64,000 nucleotides of DNA from assembly GCA_002360455.1 (NCBI GenBank), contig DEQQ01000098.1, positions 4,012-68,011 on the forward strand. The letters are read 5' to 3'. Source of the DNA: Saprospiraceae bacterium UBA3362 (GTDB lineage: Bacteria; Bacteroidota; Bacteroidia; Chitinophagales; Saprospiraceae). Under the pieces are notes generated by a model. That model saw only the letters and a program-made list of their open reading frames with translations. It ran no database searches and was not told the DNA's origin. Positions 18,165 to 27,325 of the stretch are shown here, in pieces; positions within the stretch are counted from its first letter, which is position 1, and every line of letters begins with the position of its first letter. The translations under genes were made by a program, and so were the position numbers.

Positions 18165-20900
18165 ATGAAGACATTTACAAAAATCATGTTCTTGCTCAAA
18201 AATGCTCCTTTGTTTATTTTATTTTTATTTGAGGTAGAGCTGATGTTTGGTCAGTGCCAAGACAATGAGGCTCCCAATCTAGAATTGAATTACAACCTTG
18301 AAATTGCAATGCGAGGCTCAAGTATTGAATTGGATGTAAAAGATTTTGTTGTGGCGGTTTCAGACGACTGTTCAAGAGAGCAGGATATTCAATTAAGTTT
18401 TCGTCCAGATTCTCTACAAAAAAAGCAATTGTTTAGTTTCAATCAGAACCCAACAATTTATCCTGTAATTATTTTTGCAAAGGATTTGTCCGGTAAAATT
18501 ACCGCTCGAACATCATTATTGAAGTTGAAGGCTTGCTCTAATAGTTTAGTTTGTAATGACCAGACCTACATTGCTATTGTAGAAGGTTTTCCTCTGACAT
18601 TGACAGAAGATTTATTCTTGGAAGGAGAATACTGTAAAAATGGACAGTTCAGTTTTTATTATTCTGTAAATGGAAATAATTTTACGCAAATAACTCAATT
18701 TGATGAAAATCTTCCCAAAGTTTTTACATTGAAGGTCATTGACAATTTTACTCAGAATTCATGTTGGGGGACCGTTTATTTAACCGTTATTGATTGCAGT
18801 TCATTATCAAAACTTTTGGTAGCTCCCGGCAGTAATAGAAAGGCTACTTGCTTTGCCAATATTGAACCTGAGAAAATTGGATTTCCAATTAAAAATACGA
18901 ATACAGTAACAAAAGTTAGTCCAAAACATTATCACCTAAACGATGGAGGCAATCTGTATCCATTGAGATATTCTGATAGATTGGTTAGTAAATCTTGCTC
19001 GGATCCTCAACCTGTAAATCAAATAGAGAGAACTTGGATTCTTGCAGAACAGTCCTGTGGTGTATCAATAAAAGAATATATTGATCTTGAAGATTCATTT
19101 AACGAAACAGAAATAAGATCTGTTTTATTAAGAGATAAAACGATCAATACAAATAAATTATTTAGCAATATTGATTCTTCTGATTTTAAATTGACTGCCA
19201 AAGATATTGAGCCAATCCAAAATCAGTGTTGGAATATTGGATACGCTTACTCAGATTGGGTGACTATCAATGATACCTCGTCATGTGCCGGAAAATATTA
19301 TAAGATTACCAGAACATGGTCTATTTTAAATTGGTGTACCAACCAAATATTTAATCATGTTCAAACTATATATTTATTTGGTACTGACAAAGATCTTGTT
19401 GGTCCCACAATGGTTTGCGAGGCCGAACTGACAGCTGTTATTGCCCCCAATCAATCTTTAATTCAAATTTGGGCTGCAGATATAGCGCCAAATTCTAGTG
19501 ATAATTGTGGTGTTATTCGATTTTCGTTTGATCCAGCAGGCAAAGAACCTTATCGAGTTTTTACAAGACAAGATGCAGGAAAAACTTTTAATGTTGTAAT
19601 TTATGGAACCGATTTGGCTGGGAATCAAAATCAATGTTGGAGCACCATTAAAATAGTAGGGAATTTTGCTAACCATACAAAAAATTTAATTTCAGGAAGA
19701 TTTTTACATGCACTCAACTCAAAACTATTGAATAATCCACTTCCTAATTTATCTTTTAAAGTCACTGATTTGCAAAACACTGAGATTAGTAATTCAATTT
19801 GTGCATCTGTTGGTTCGAGTTTTGTACTTTGTGTAGACTCTAGTGCGGTTCTTTCTCAATTCAAACTTGAACCTAGTGCTGATTTATCCTTTTACGGTAA
19901 TGTAACAGCATTTGATATGGTTCAAATATTCAAATATTTATTTAATGTAATTTCTTTCAATAATTATCAGAAGATAGCGGCCGATGTAGATTGTAGCTCT
20001 AGTATAAATATTTTGGATATATTACAGATCAGGAGACATATTTTGGGCATAAGGAATATGGATTGCGATCGAGCTGAGTTTTATTCGGCTGATGTTAATA
20101 ACCCAATTGAAATTAAATCAATGAATTTTTTCCCAGATACTAGTATTGATATTGTTCCATTGAGGAAGGGAGATGTAAGTTTTGGAGCATTTAATTTTAA
20201 ATCTGATGATGAGAATGATTTTCGAGGCTCACCTATAGAGATTGTTTGTGAAAATAAATTGGTGCAAAAAGGTGAAGTAATAGATATATGGTTGTCTGTA
20301 CGACAAAGTGCAGAATTTTATGGTATTCAATTATCAGGAAATTCCCCGGCTGAAAATTTCACAGTATTAGATATTAGCTCTCCTCTTCTTTCATTATCTA
20401 TCAATAATGATTTTGTAATATCTCAGAACGATTGGAGGGTTTTAATGATTAATTCTGATGTGAGCCCAATTCCGGTTATTAATAATTTCTTGAAAATTAC
20501 GATCAAAGCTAACCGTACCGCTAGAGTAAATGAAATTTTTAATTTGGATAATGCACCTTTGGAGGTATTGTTTATAACAGATGATTATAAATTAGCACAT
20601 GCCACGTTAGAATATCGTTTTCCAACCAAATCTGATGATATTAAGTCTATAGATCAAATCCAACTATACCCTAATCCATCAAGCTCAAGGTTTGTGGTAG
20701 AAGTGCCTCAATCGTTGCAAGAGAATTTTGAGATAAAGATTTCTGATATGTCAGGTAAAATTATATATCAAAATAACTTTAAACACAGAAACATTGTCGA
20801 AATCTATCCATCTAATATTCCGAATGATGGAATTTATTTCTTAAACTTCTCAAGTGCAAACGCAAAACAAACTGTAAAGTTGATCAAATTAAATGAATAA
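18165..20900 (+). CDS. Large secreted T9SS type A cargo with dockerin-like segment
   Basis: 911 residues. Signal peptide at residues 1-31 (ending near LMFGQC). The body is beta-rich with many Cys and Asp (SDDCSREQDI, SDNCGVIRF, DLAGNQNQCW), typical of HYR/Ig-like repeats. Residues about 573-640 carry a dockerin-like calcium-binding pair (NVTAFDMVQIFKYLFN, then DVDCSSSINILDILQIRRHI). The C-terminus (about 830-911; LYPNPSSSRFVVEV, GIYFLNFSS, KLIKLNE) is a type A T9SS sorting domain, directing passage through the outer membrane and surface attachment. It begins 20 bases after module A's trans-envelope gene and may be its output. A terminator follows. The ligand or enzyme function is unknown. Confidence 0.88.
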   Translation: MKTFTKIMFLLKNAPLFILFLFEVELMFGQCQDNEAPNLELNYNLEIAMRGSSIELDVKDFVVAVSDDCSREQDIQLSFRPDSLQKKQLFSFNQNPTIYPVIIFAKDLSGKITARTSLLKLKACSNSLVCNDQTYIAIVEGFPLTLTEDLFLEGEYCKNGQFSFYYSVNGNNFTQITQFDENLPKVFTLKVIDNFTQNSCWGTVYLTVIDCSSLSKLLVAPGSNRKATCFANIEPEKIGFPIKNTNTVTKVSPKHYHLNDGGNLYPLRYSDRLVSKSCSDPQPVNQIERTWILAEQSCGVSIKEYIDLEDSFNETEIRSVLLRDKTINTNKLFSNIDSSDFKLTAKDIEPIQNQCWNIGYAYSDWVTINDTSSCAGKYYKITRTWSILNWCTNQIFNHVQTIYLFGTDKDLVGPTMVCEAELTAVIAPNQSLIQIWAADIAPNSSDNCGVIRFSFDPAGKEPYRVFTRQDAGKTFNVVIYGTDLAGNQNQCWSTIKIVGNFANHTKNLISGRFLHALNSKLLNNPLPNLSFKVTDLQNTEISNSICASVGSSFVLCVDSSAVLSQFKLEPSADLSFYGNVTAFDMVQIFKYLFNVISFNNYQKIAADVDCSSSINILDILQIRRHILGIRNMDCDRAEFYSADVNNPIEIKSMNFFPDTSIDIVPLRKGDVSFGAFNFKSDDENDFRGSPIEIVCENKLVQKGEVIDIWLSVRQSAEFYGIQLSGNSPAENFTVLDISSPLLSLSINNDFVISQNDWRVLMINSDVSPIPVINNFLKITIKANRTARVNEIFNLDNAPLEVLFITDDYKLAHATLEYRFPTKSDDIKSIDQIQLYPNPSSSRFVVEVPQSLQENFEIKISDMSGKIIYQNNFKHRNIVEIYPSNIPNDGIYFLNFSSANAKQTVKLIKLNE

Positions 20901-20944
20901 GAGATTGTTGAAATCTCTAGTGTAAGATTGAGCATTTATTGAGC

Positions 20945-20985
20945 AGCGGGGTTTTTCATCAGAGATGAAATTCCCCGCTTTTTTT
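20945..20985 (+). terminator. Terminator after module A
   Basis: Stem AGCGGGG (20945-20951) with CCCCGCT (20973-20979), extended by CAT/ATG nearer the loop, followed by a run of seven T. It closes the four-gene module A run, 44 bases after the last stop, and its T-run abuts the convergent exonuclease gene. Confidence 0.85.
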
Positions 20986-21751
20986 ACAGATCGTATTGTC
21001 CTTCTATGGGACAATGATCAGAAAACCTGATATCTCTGTGGTGGATATAATTTATAACTTTATCTTTCAAGTTGGGAGTAATAGACTGATAATCGATTCT
21101 CCAACCCTTATTTTTTTCCCATGAAGCAGCTCGATAGCTCCACCAACTGAATTCTCGATCATTGGGTTTTACAACTCGGTACGCATCAATAAACAAATCT
21201 GTAAACCAATCATCCAACCATTTCCTTTCCTCTGGTCTGAATCCACTTGGATTGTCTTTTCTGGTTGGATTATGTATATCAAGATCCAAATGAACGATAT
21301 TGTAATCTCCAATCACAATCAAGTTTTTTTTCTGATTTATTTTTTGTTTAAAATAAGGTAAAAGATCTTTTAGAAATTGCATTTTAAATTCATGTCGTTC
21401 ATCTCCGGACGTGCCTGATGGGAAGTAAGCATTGATGACAGAGAACTGTTCAAAATCTGCACATAATATACGACCTTCTTGATCATATTTTTGGAGGCCG
21501 CATCCTTCTTCTATTTTTTTAGGTTTTTCCTTACTCAATATTAGCAATCCGCTGTATCCTTTTTTTTCTGCACAAGTCCATGCGGCATGATATCCTTGAG
21601 AAAGAAATAGGTTAGGATCGGCCATACTTGCATCCATTTTGGTTTCTTGAATACCAATGATGTCAAAAGGATTTTTCGATATCCAATCATTGAATCCTTT
21701 ATTGACTGCTGCCCTAAGTCCGTTGGCGTTAAGAGATACAATTGATTTCAT
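20984..21751 (-). CDS. xth: Exodeoxyribonuclease III family (AP endonuclease)
   Basis: 255 residues from the ATG at 21751, the usual ExoIII length. The frame extends to 21958, but a TAATTTTG promoter box at 21781-21788 lies inside that extension and the extra 69 residues are hydrophobic and unlike the family. Active-site motifs are present: SLNANGLRAA (Asn), GIQETK (Glu), INAYFPSG (Tyr), IGDYNIVHLDLD (Asp-x-Asn), FSWWSY, and the terminal RFSDHCPI (Asp-His). It nicks DNA 5' to abasic sites and has 3' repair exonuclease activity. It sits alone on the minus strand between the two sigma modules. Confidence 0.96.
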   Translation of the reverse strand: MKSIVSLNANGLRAAVNKGFNDWISKNPFDIIGIQETKMDASMADPNLFLSQGYHAAWTCAEKKGYSGLLILSKEKPKKIEEGCGLQKYDQEGRILCADFEQFSVINAYFPSGTSGDERHEFKMQFLKDLLPYFKQKINQKKNLIVIGDYNIVHLDLDIHNPTRKDNPSGFRPEERKWLDDWFTDLFIDAYRVVKPNDREFSWWSYRAASWEKNKGWRIDYQSITPNLKDKVINYIHHRDIRFSDHCPIEGQYDL

Positions 21752-21780
21752 CTTCTTGTAATTTCTTGACAAGGTAGCTA

Positions 21781-21788
21781 CAAAATTA
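21781..21788 (-). promoter_or_regulatory. TAATTTTG -7 box of xth
   Basis: Exact TAnnTTTG match on the minus strand, 29 bases before the ATG at 21751. It fixes the translation start by ruling out the upstream codons. Confidence 0.7.
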
Positions 21789-22135
21789 CCTTGATTGGAT
21801 AGACAAAGTGATTTTACATTATTATATAATGATAAATAATTAAAAATCAATATAAAATAAATTATGAAATAAAAAATATTTATTAAAATGGTAACAAAAA
21901 AGGTTTTGGAGACACTTATGAATAGAAACGCGGGCAACGGCTTCGTGATTCTTGACATAAAAGTTTAATTTACCGAATTGTTTTTATTTGAAGCCTTTTT
22001 GGCATCATGAGTGTTTTTTGGTGATTTACTATTGTATTTTTTTGATCTCCTTAATAGAGTCTAAGGAAACCCACTACTTTCATTATAACGCTAGTCGATA
22101 TAAGCTCTGGTTTTCACCTAAAAAATCATTCGAGA

Positions 22136-22198
22136 GCCCTTTTTTACAAAGAATTTTTATTGAATTGTGTCTTTGTAAGAAAGGGCCTTTTTATTTTT
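22136..22198 (+). terminator. Strong terminator hairpin without an assigned gene
   Basis: A 16-bp stem with one G-T wobble (22136-22151 with 22171-22186), a 19-base loop, then CC and a T-rich tract to 22198. Any plus-strand transcript ending here must begin between xth and this site, where no convincing protein gene is visible. Confidence 0.7.
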
Positions 22199-22458
22199 GC
22201 ATCTACACTATAATCTAATATTTGTACCGGTTTGAACCCTAGATTAATTATGGCAACACATTTTAATTTCCTCAAAATAATTTAGTTCTTTTTTCCTAAA
22301 CCATGTAAAATAAATTATCCTAAATACTAAATCAAGCGAACCAAATTGCTTTTTACTACCATATAATATGTTGTTTAATTCTTGATCGAAATTCTTTGTC
22401 AATTGAGTCAAATGCCTTCGGATTTCAAAGCGACTTCAGTAGTATCGATTAAGCTATG

Positions 22459-22599
22459 CTAAACAATTGAACAGATAGAATCAGATTCATCGATAATTGC
22501 TCGTACAAATTCTTTTGAGGAGCAAGCTACTTTGGAAATCATTTGAGTACAGATTTCTGATTTTTTGGATTTGGAAATGAGGTTTTTTTTATTGTTCAT
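22459..22599 (-). CDS. Possible 46-residue small ORF, uncertain
   Basis: ATG at 22599, TAG at 22459-22461. The 46-residue product is Lys/Ser-rich at the start (MNNKKNLISKSKKSEIC) with a plausible amphipathic continuation (SSKEFVRAIIDESDS). Reading on in frame past the TAG gives 16 more codons (starting HSLIDTTEVALKSEG) before a TGA, so it may be the remains of a slightly longer gene. No family recognised and no clear promoter; could be chance. Confidence 0.2.
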   Translation of the reverse strand: MNNKKNLISKSKKSEICTQMISKVACSSKEFVRAIIDESDSICSIV

Positions 22600-22683
22600 G
22601 CAGCAGATTCTAAGATTTTATTATCTTGTTATTGTTTATGGCCTTAAACACATTGTTTAACAGTCTTCAATTTATTGTAAATC

Positions 22684-25269
22684 ATGAAAAATTTTAATAT
22701 ATTATTCATTTTCTGTGTTTTAGCTTGTTTGACCAGCTGTCATAAGGATATTATTGACAAAGAAACCGATGTTACCCTAAATATTCCTGACCCACCGGTG
22801 ATCATTGATGCAACCAAACATAGTTTGTTGGGAAGAGTGATTGATGAGCAAGGCAACCCTGTCCAAAATGCCACAGTTTTCTGTTATAAGGTAAAAACGA
22901 CGACAGATATTCACGGTGTTTTCCATTTTGAGGATGTACTCATGGATGCATTTAGTACAATGATCGTCGTTCAGAAAAGTGGTTATTTTCTAGCCTCTCA
23001 CCGTTTTACTCCTGCAACAGGAAAGTATGCGTTTGCAGAAATTGGATTAATAAAAAAGAATAAAAGCGCAAGCTTCCTTTCGGAGAAAGGGTCCACATTC
23101 AAAGTAGGAAATGCTGAACTGTCTTTTGCGGGATCCAGCATTCAAGATGAGAACGGTTTGCTTTATAATGGCGAAGTTTATGTCTATGCGCACTATCTTG
23201 ATCCTACAATTGAAAAAATGGATGAATTTATGCCGGGCGCTCTTTTGGCAAAAACAGAAAACGAAGGCATTATTAATATCGCAAGTTATGGGATGATTTT
23301 GTGTGAGCTCGAAGATGCAAATGGAAAACCTCTTAATATCCTCGCTGGTAAAACCGCAAGTTTTCAACTGCCTATTCCTGCTTCTATTCAGGCAAATTCG
23401 CCCTCTGTCATTCCTTTATGGTATTTTGATCAATCCAAAGGCTATTGGATCAAGGAAGGGGAGGCCAAACAACATCAAGGAGTATATAAAGCAGAAGTAA
23501 AGCATTTTACTTGGTGGAACTGTGATATTCCGTTGGATAAACCAATATGTTTAAAGGGACGCGTACTTTACGATGACGGAACTCCGGCTTCAAATGTATT
23601 TATTGATTTTACAATTGATAATGTACCGGGACACATAGGCGGACGACCGGAATCTGATGGAAGTTTTGAAACCAAAGTTCCAGAAAATTTTATGTTAAAT
23701 ATGACTTTGATGTCTTCACAATGTTATGGACAATACTATTCGAAAAGTGTTATAGGTCTTTTTACTCAAAACACCATGCTGCAAGACATTATAATTAAAA
23801 AAGACAAAGCAACTTTGATTTGCGGTAATGTAACCGATTGTAATGCTCAAGCTATAAGCTCGGGATATGTCATTGTTTCAGGAGAAAAAAATAGAACCAA
23901 CTTTGCAAATCTAAATTCTGATGGATCATTTTGCGTTAATTTTTCTTGTTTTAGCGGAGACAGTGTAAGTTTGAAGGCATATAGTAATGCGACAAGTGAA
24001 TATTCTGTAGAGTATAAAGTAAAATATGAAAGCAATATAAAATATAATTTAGTTCTTTGTAATAATTGCAATTTTTCAATCACTTTAGAGGAAATTCAGG
24101 TTCTGGATTGTTCAACAAATCAAGGCAAAATCCAAGCTAAAATCAATGGGGGAAGTGGACAGTTTACATACAAATGGAATGATGGAACAAACCAAAATAA
24201 ATCTATTGCTGATTTTTCTAAACCTTATCAACTCTGCGTTACAGTTACAGATCAAAAGGATGGATGTGAAAAAAATAAATGTATTATTACAGAAGCCAAA
24301 TGGATGGAAGTGGATTCAATATTGGTTACACCGAATACTTGTAACAACTCCGTAGGCCAGATCAAATTCATATTAAGAAATGCAACAATGCCTGTAAGGG
24401 TTAAAACAACAAACACTCAAGGAAACGTAGTATTTGATGGAATTTATCAAGGATCTATTCCCAATCTTGCTACAGGTCATTATAATTTGACGATAACAGA
24501 TGCAAAAAATTGTATTCGTGTTGTCTCCGCTTTTGTACAAGATGATTGCCCTTGCAATATTATTCTAAATTTAGAAAGTAACCTTCAGTTCTGTGGCCCT
24601 TCTGAAATTGAAATTGAAGCAAATAATGGAAGGCCGCCATATAAGTATCAATGGAGTAATGGAACTATAGGCGATAACATTGATATCGTTCAATCCGGTC
24701 AATATTGTGTTACAGTCACGGATAATAACAATTGCAGTACGAAGGCTTGTACTTTTGTTACAGTTGATAATTTTTTTGGAGATACATCAAAAACGATTTC
24801 TTGTATTAAAAAGGGATTTGAAATCACATACAAGAATCCCAGTAGCGAGCATGTATATTCTTACTACAACAGAGTTCTAACATCGCAATACTCACCAAAA
24901 TTCAAAACTTGGGAGATTATTGACGGTGGGAAATATGTGGGTGTGTTAGCGACGCATGTGCTAAATGGTTGTGAGCATTATATTGATAATATTCAATTTT
25001 GTTTATACAATTCACAGGAAATCAAATTTACGCCCAATCCTACTTCGTGCAGTTCATGCGAAGATGGTTTTATAAATATGTCAAGGATTTCCATAAGCCC
25101 TTGTGATCAGTCATCGAACAATTATCAGTGGGAAATTTATAAAAAAGGGGAAGACATTGAATTATCAGCAAAAAATAACAACAAACAGCTTCCAAAAGGA
25201 GTCTATGAAGTATACTATATTAATGGTAACGGATGTTATCTTTATGGAGAATTGGTAGAAATTAAATAA
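22684..25269 (+). CDS. Module B lipoprotein with carboxypeptidase-regulatory-like domain and SprB-like repeats
   Basis: 861 residues. Clear lipoprotein signal (lipobox LTSC, Cys19). Residues about 45-115 form the carboxypeptidase-regulatory-like sandwich (LLGRVIDEQGNPVQNATV, then TTTDIHGVFHFEDV), closely matching the module A lipoprotein. A second similar segment begins near residue 292 (LKGRVLYDDGTPASNVFI). The C-terminal third has SprB-type repeats at about 474-540 and 636-700 (INGGSGQFTYKWNDG, NNGRPPYKYQWSNG, each closing with YQLCVTVTD or QYCVTVTD). SprB repeats are typical of Bacteroidota surface adhesins. It is followed after 13 bases by an ECF sigma gene. A surface-exposed lipoprotein is inferred; ligand unknown. 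Confidence 0.85.
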   Translation: MKNFNILFIFCVLACLTSCHKDIIDKETDVTLNIPDPPVIIDATKHSLLGRVIDEQGNPVQNATVFCYKVKTTTDIHGVFHFEDVLMDAFSTMIVVQKSGYFLASHRFTPATGKYAFAEIGLIKKNKSASFLSEKGSTFKVGNAELSFAGSSIQDENGLLYNGEVYVYAHYLDPTIEKMDEFMPGALLAKTENEGIINIASYGMILCELEDANGKPLNILAGKTASFQLPIPASIQANSPSVIPLWYFDQSKGYWIKEGEAKQHQGVYKAEVKHFTWWNCDIPLDKPICLKGRVLYDDGTPASNVFIDFTIDNVPGHIGGRPESDGSFETKVPENFMLNMTLMSSQCYGQYYSKSVIGLFTQNTMLQDIIIKKDKATLICGNVTDCNAQAISSGYVIVSGEKNRTNFANLNSDGSFCVNFSCFSGDSVSLKAYSNATSEYSVEYKVKYESNIKYNLVLCNNCNFSITLEEIQVLDCSTNQGKIQAKINGGSGQFTYKWNDGTNQNKSIADFSKPYQLCVTVTDQKDGCEKNKCIITEAKWMEVDSILVTPNTCNNSVGQIKFILRNATMPVRVKTTNTQGNVVFDGIYQGSIPNLATGHYNLTITDAKNCIRVVSAFVQDDCPCNIILNLESNLQFCGPSEIEIEANNGRPPYKYQWSNGTIGDNIDIVQSGQYCVTVTDNNNCSTKACTFVTVDNFFGDTSKTISCIKKGFEITYKNPSSEHVYSYYNRVLTSQYSPKFKTWEIIDGGKYVGVLATHVLNGCEHYIDNIQFCLYNSQEIKFTPNPTSCSSCEDGFINMSRISISPCDQSSNNYQWEIYKKGEDIELSAKNNNKQLPKGVYEVYYINGNGCYLYGELVEIK

Positions 25270-25282
25270 ACAGAGTATCGGG

Positions 25283-25882
25283 ATGAACGAAAGAGAATTA
25301 ATAGCCGGCTGTGTCCTATCTGAGCCTAAAGCTCAAACCGAACTTGTTCGGCTATATTCTCCGTTCATTATGGGAATTTGCAGAAGATATATGATGAATT
25401 ACAGTCTTGAAGAAGATGCCTTACAAGAAAGTTTTATCCAGATTTTTCGATTCATTCACCAATTTCGGGAGGATGGTAATCTACAAGCTTGGATCAGAAA
25501 AATTACTGTAAATTGTTGTCTTCATCTCATTAAGAATTTTAATAAACACAGCTCTGATGAAATTAATGACTTTACGGAATCTTATCTTTCATCAAATGAA
25601 CTGAATGCGCTTGACAACTTGAATGCACAAGAGCTAATCCATCTTATCCAACAATTGCCAAAAGGGTATCGCGAAGTTTTCAACCTTTATGTGGTAGATG
25701 GATATTCACATCAGGAAATCGCTGAGCTGTTAGGATTTAACGAAAGCACTTCTCGATCTCAATTAAGCAGAGCAAAAGCATTGCTCCAAAAACAAATACA
25801 ATTGTTGCTGCCTAACTCTAACTTCAAACTATCTCAAAAAGAAATTCAATCAGATAAGCCAATTTTAAATTTTGAATCATGA
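25283..25882 (+). CDS. ECF-type sigma-70 factor, module B
   Basis: 199 residues, ATG start. Region 2 is at about 20-90 (YSLEEDALQESFIQIFRFIH, LQAWIRKITVNCCLHLIK). Region 4 is at about 115-170 (VFNLYVVDGYSHQEIAELLG, then ESTSRSQLSRAKALL). It is a paralog of the module A sigma factor: the region 4 recognition segment differs at only a few positions. Its stop overlaps the ATG of the next gene by 4 bases (ATGA type), indicating translational coupling with the putative anti-sigma protein. Target promoters are unknown; self-activation of the module is a natural guess. Confidence 0.94.
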   Translation: MNERELIAGCVLSEPKAQTELVRLYSPFIMGICRRYMMNYSLEEDALQESFIQIFRFIHQFREDGNLQAWIRKITVNCCLHLIKNFNKHSSDEINDFTESYLSSNELNALDNLNAQELIHLIQQLPKGYREVFNLYVVDGYSHQEIAELLGFNESTSRSQLSRAKALLQKQIQLLLPNSNFKLSQKEIQSDKPILNFES

Positions 25883-27309
25883 ATAAGAACTATAAATCAT
25901 TGGAATCCATATTCAGATCAAAGCTGCATCAACATAATGAAAAAGTTGACCTTGAAAACCTTTTGGTTCATCTGAATTTAAAAGAAGAAAAAAAATCAAA
26001 CAGGGTTTTTTGGTTTTGGGGATTGGGAATTGCCTTTTCATTTTTAATGGCTTTTGTATCTTTTTCTCAATTCGATTTGCTTGATGGACAAACTGCTTTG
26101 AGCCATAATAATAGTTCGGTAAACAATGAGATGAGAATAAATTCAGAGGTCAATGGAAATAATTCTCTTACAAACACAAAGGAAAGACTTGAAAAAGAGA
26201 ATGAAGCCACCAATGAAGACCTAAAAGTTCAAAGTTTATTTACCAAAAGGGTTGACCTAAACGCAGGAAATTTAATATCTGAAAACAATCGCAAGCCCTT
26301 CACTCAAATTGATAAAACCAATTTTGGCCAACATTCTATCATCAAAATGGATAATCCTGAGATTGCCTCAATGGAGGCAAAATCTGTTTCATCCATTATA
26401 GAATCCGAAGAAAGCTCTGGGCCTGTTTATTCTCCGGCTCTTTTCGATAACAACTTAATTCACCCAACTGAAGCTCATTTTGGTCGTTTACTAGAGAAGA
26501 CAGAGTTTTTGAATAAACGTTACGACCGGTTTGAATTGCTTCCAAAAAGACCTAGAGTAAGAGGAATAGACTGTTATAGTTTTATCGGAAACAGTTCGAA
26601 ATTTGCTCTAGAAATTATTCCAACTTATGTACTTCCTTGGAAAAAATTGGTTTATACAGGCACTGAGGTAGATACATTTTTTGACCAATTTAAAAATAAT
26701 GAACATACATTAGAAGGATTCTCGATTGCTGTTAATGCCATTTATTTTTCAAAGCAGAATTGGTACGCAAAAACCGGAGTTAAATTTTGCTCTATTTCTG
26801 AGCAGTATAAAGATTTTACTAAAAATACAAGAATAGACACAACTTTTGGGATTAAAGCAATATATCTTGATCCAAACGGGGACAGCACGATTGTCTATGG
26901 AAAAATACCTATCACGGTCACAAGCCTCAAGGAACGCGTATTGTATTCATATCTCAGATTATTGGATGTTCAACTTGGACTCGGGTATCAATACCCGTTA
27001 GGAAAGTGGTCAATAATGGCAGATGTAATGGCCAATTTTAATTTACTATATAAGATCAATGGAAGATCTGTCAATACTAACGCTCAAATAGTGGACTTTG
27101 ATAATCCATCCAATACTAACCAAGGAACAAGTTTGGGGGTGAACGCAGTGGCAAGTTTAAAGCTAGCTTATCAATTTCGTCCAAACTGGCAGATGGCTTT
27201 TGGACCTGAAGTCTATTTGCATAGAAAGATTTTTTCTCCGTCTCAGTCAATTTATCAAAGAAGTTATCAGATTACCGGCCTGTCTTTAGCTTGCATAAAG
27301 ACATTTTAA
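25879..27309 (+). CDS. Module B putative trans-envelope anti-sigma / beta-barrel protein
   Basis: 476 residues. A cytoplasmic N-terminus of 42 residues ends in KKSNR at residues 38-42, exactly the same motif and position as in the module A protein. One TM helix follows (about 43-63), then an Asn/Glu/Ser-rich linker (65-220). A C-terminal domain of about 240 residues has alternating beta-strand patterns (RLLDVQLGLGYQYPLG, LGVNAVASLKLAYQFRP, WQMAFGPEVYLHRK) and ends in KTF, a terminal aromatic as in outer-membrane barrels. It probably spans both membranes and restrains the sigma factor encoded upstream; this is inference from architecture and gene coupling. Homology between the two copies is low outside the N-terminus. 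Confidence 0.75.
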   Translation: MNKNYKSLESIFRSKLHQHNEKVDLENLLVHLNLKEEKKSNRVFWFWGLGIAFSFLMAFVSFSQFDLLDGQTALSHNNSSVNNEMRINSEVNGNNSLTNTKERLEKENEATNEDLKVQSLFTKRVDLNAGNLISENNRKPFTQIDKTNFGQHSIIKMDNPEIASMEAKSVSSIIESEESSGPVYSPALFDNNLIHPTEAHFGRLLEKTEFLNKRYDRFELLPKRPRVRGIDCYSFIGNSSKFALEIIPTYVLPWKKLVYTGTEVDTFFDQFKNNEHTLEGFSIAVNAIYFSKQNWYAKTGVKFCSISEQYKDFTKNTRIDTTFGIKAIYLDPNGDSTIVYGKIPITVTSLKERVLYSYLRLLDVQLGLGYQYPLGKWSIMADVMANFNLLYKINGRSVNTNAQIVDFDNPSNTNQGTSLGVNAVASLKLAYQFRPNWQMAFGPEVYLHRKIFSPSQSIYQRSYQITGLSLACIKTF

Positions 27310-27325
27310 TTGTTGAATTCTTCAA

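Larger units (their letters stand above)
21752..22683. other. Long intergenic region between xth and module B
   Basis: About 930 AT-rich bases. It contains the xth promoter (21781-21788), a strong terminator with no assigned gene (22136-22198), a short minus-strand open frame (22459-22599), and a block just before the module B lipoprotein start (22666-22683) that resembles the block upstream of module A. No tRNA-like fold or transposase fragment was recognised. It may encode a small RNA or a decayed gene. Confidence 0.5.

Noticed and set aside
21752..21958. 69-codon N-terminal extension of exonuclease III
   Set aside because: Contains the promoter box at 21781 and does not match the family; the ATG at 21751 gives normal length.
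21988..22218. 76-residue plus-strand frame between xth and module B
   Set aside because: It starts with TTG, has odd composition (Cys, Phe, Tyr rich) and runs through a perfect terminator hairpin; it looks like chance.
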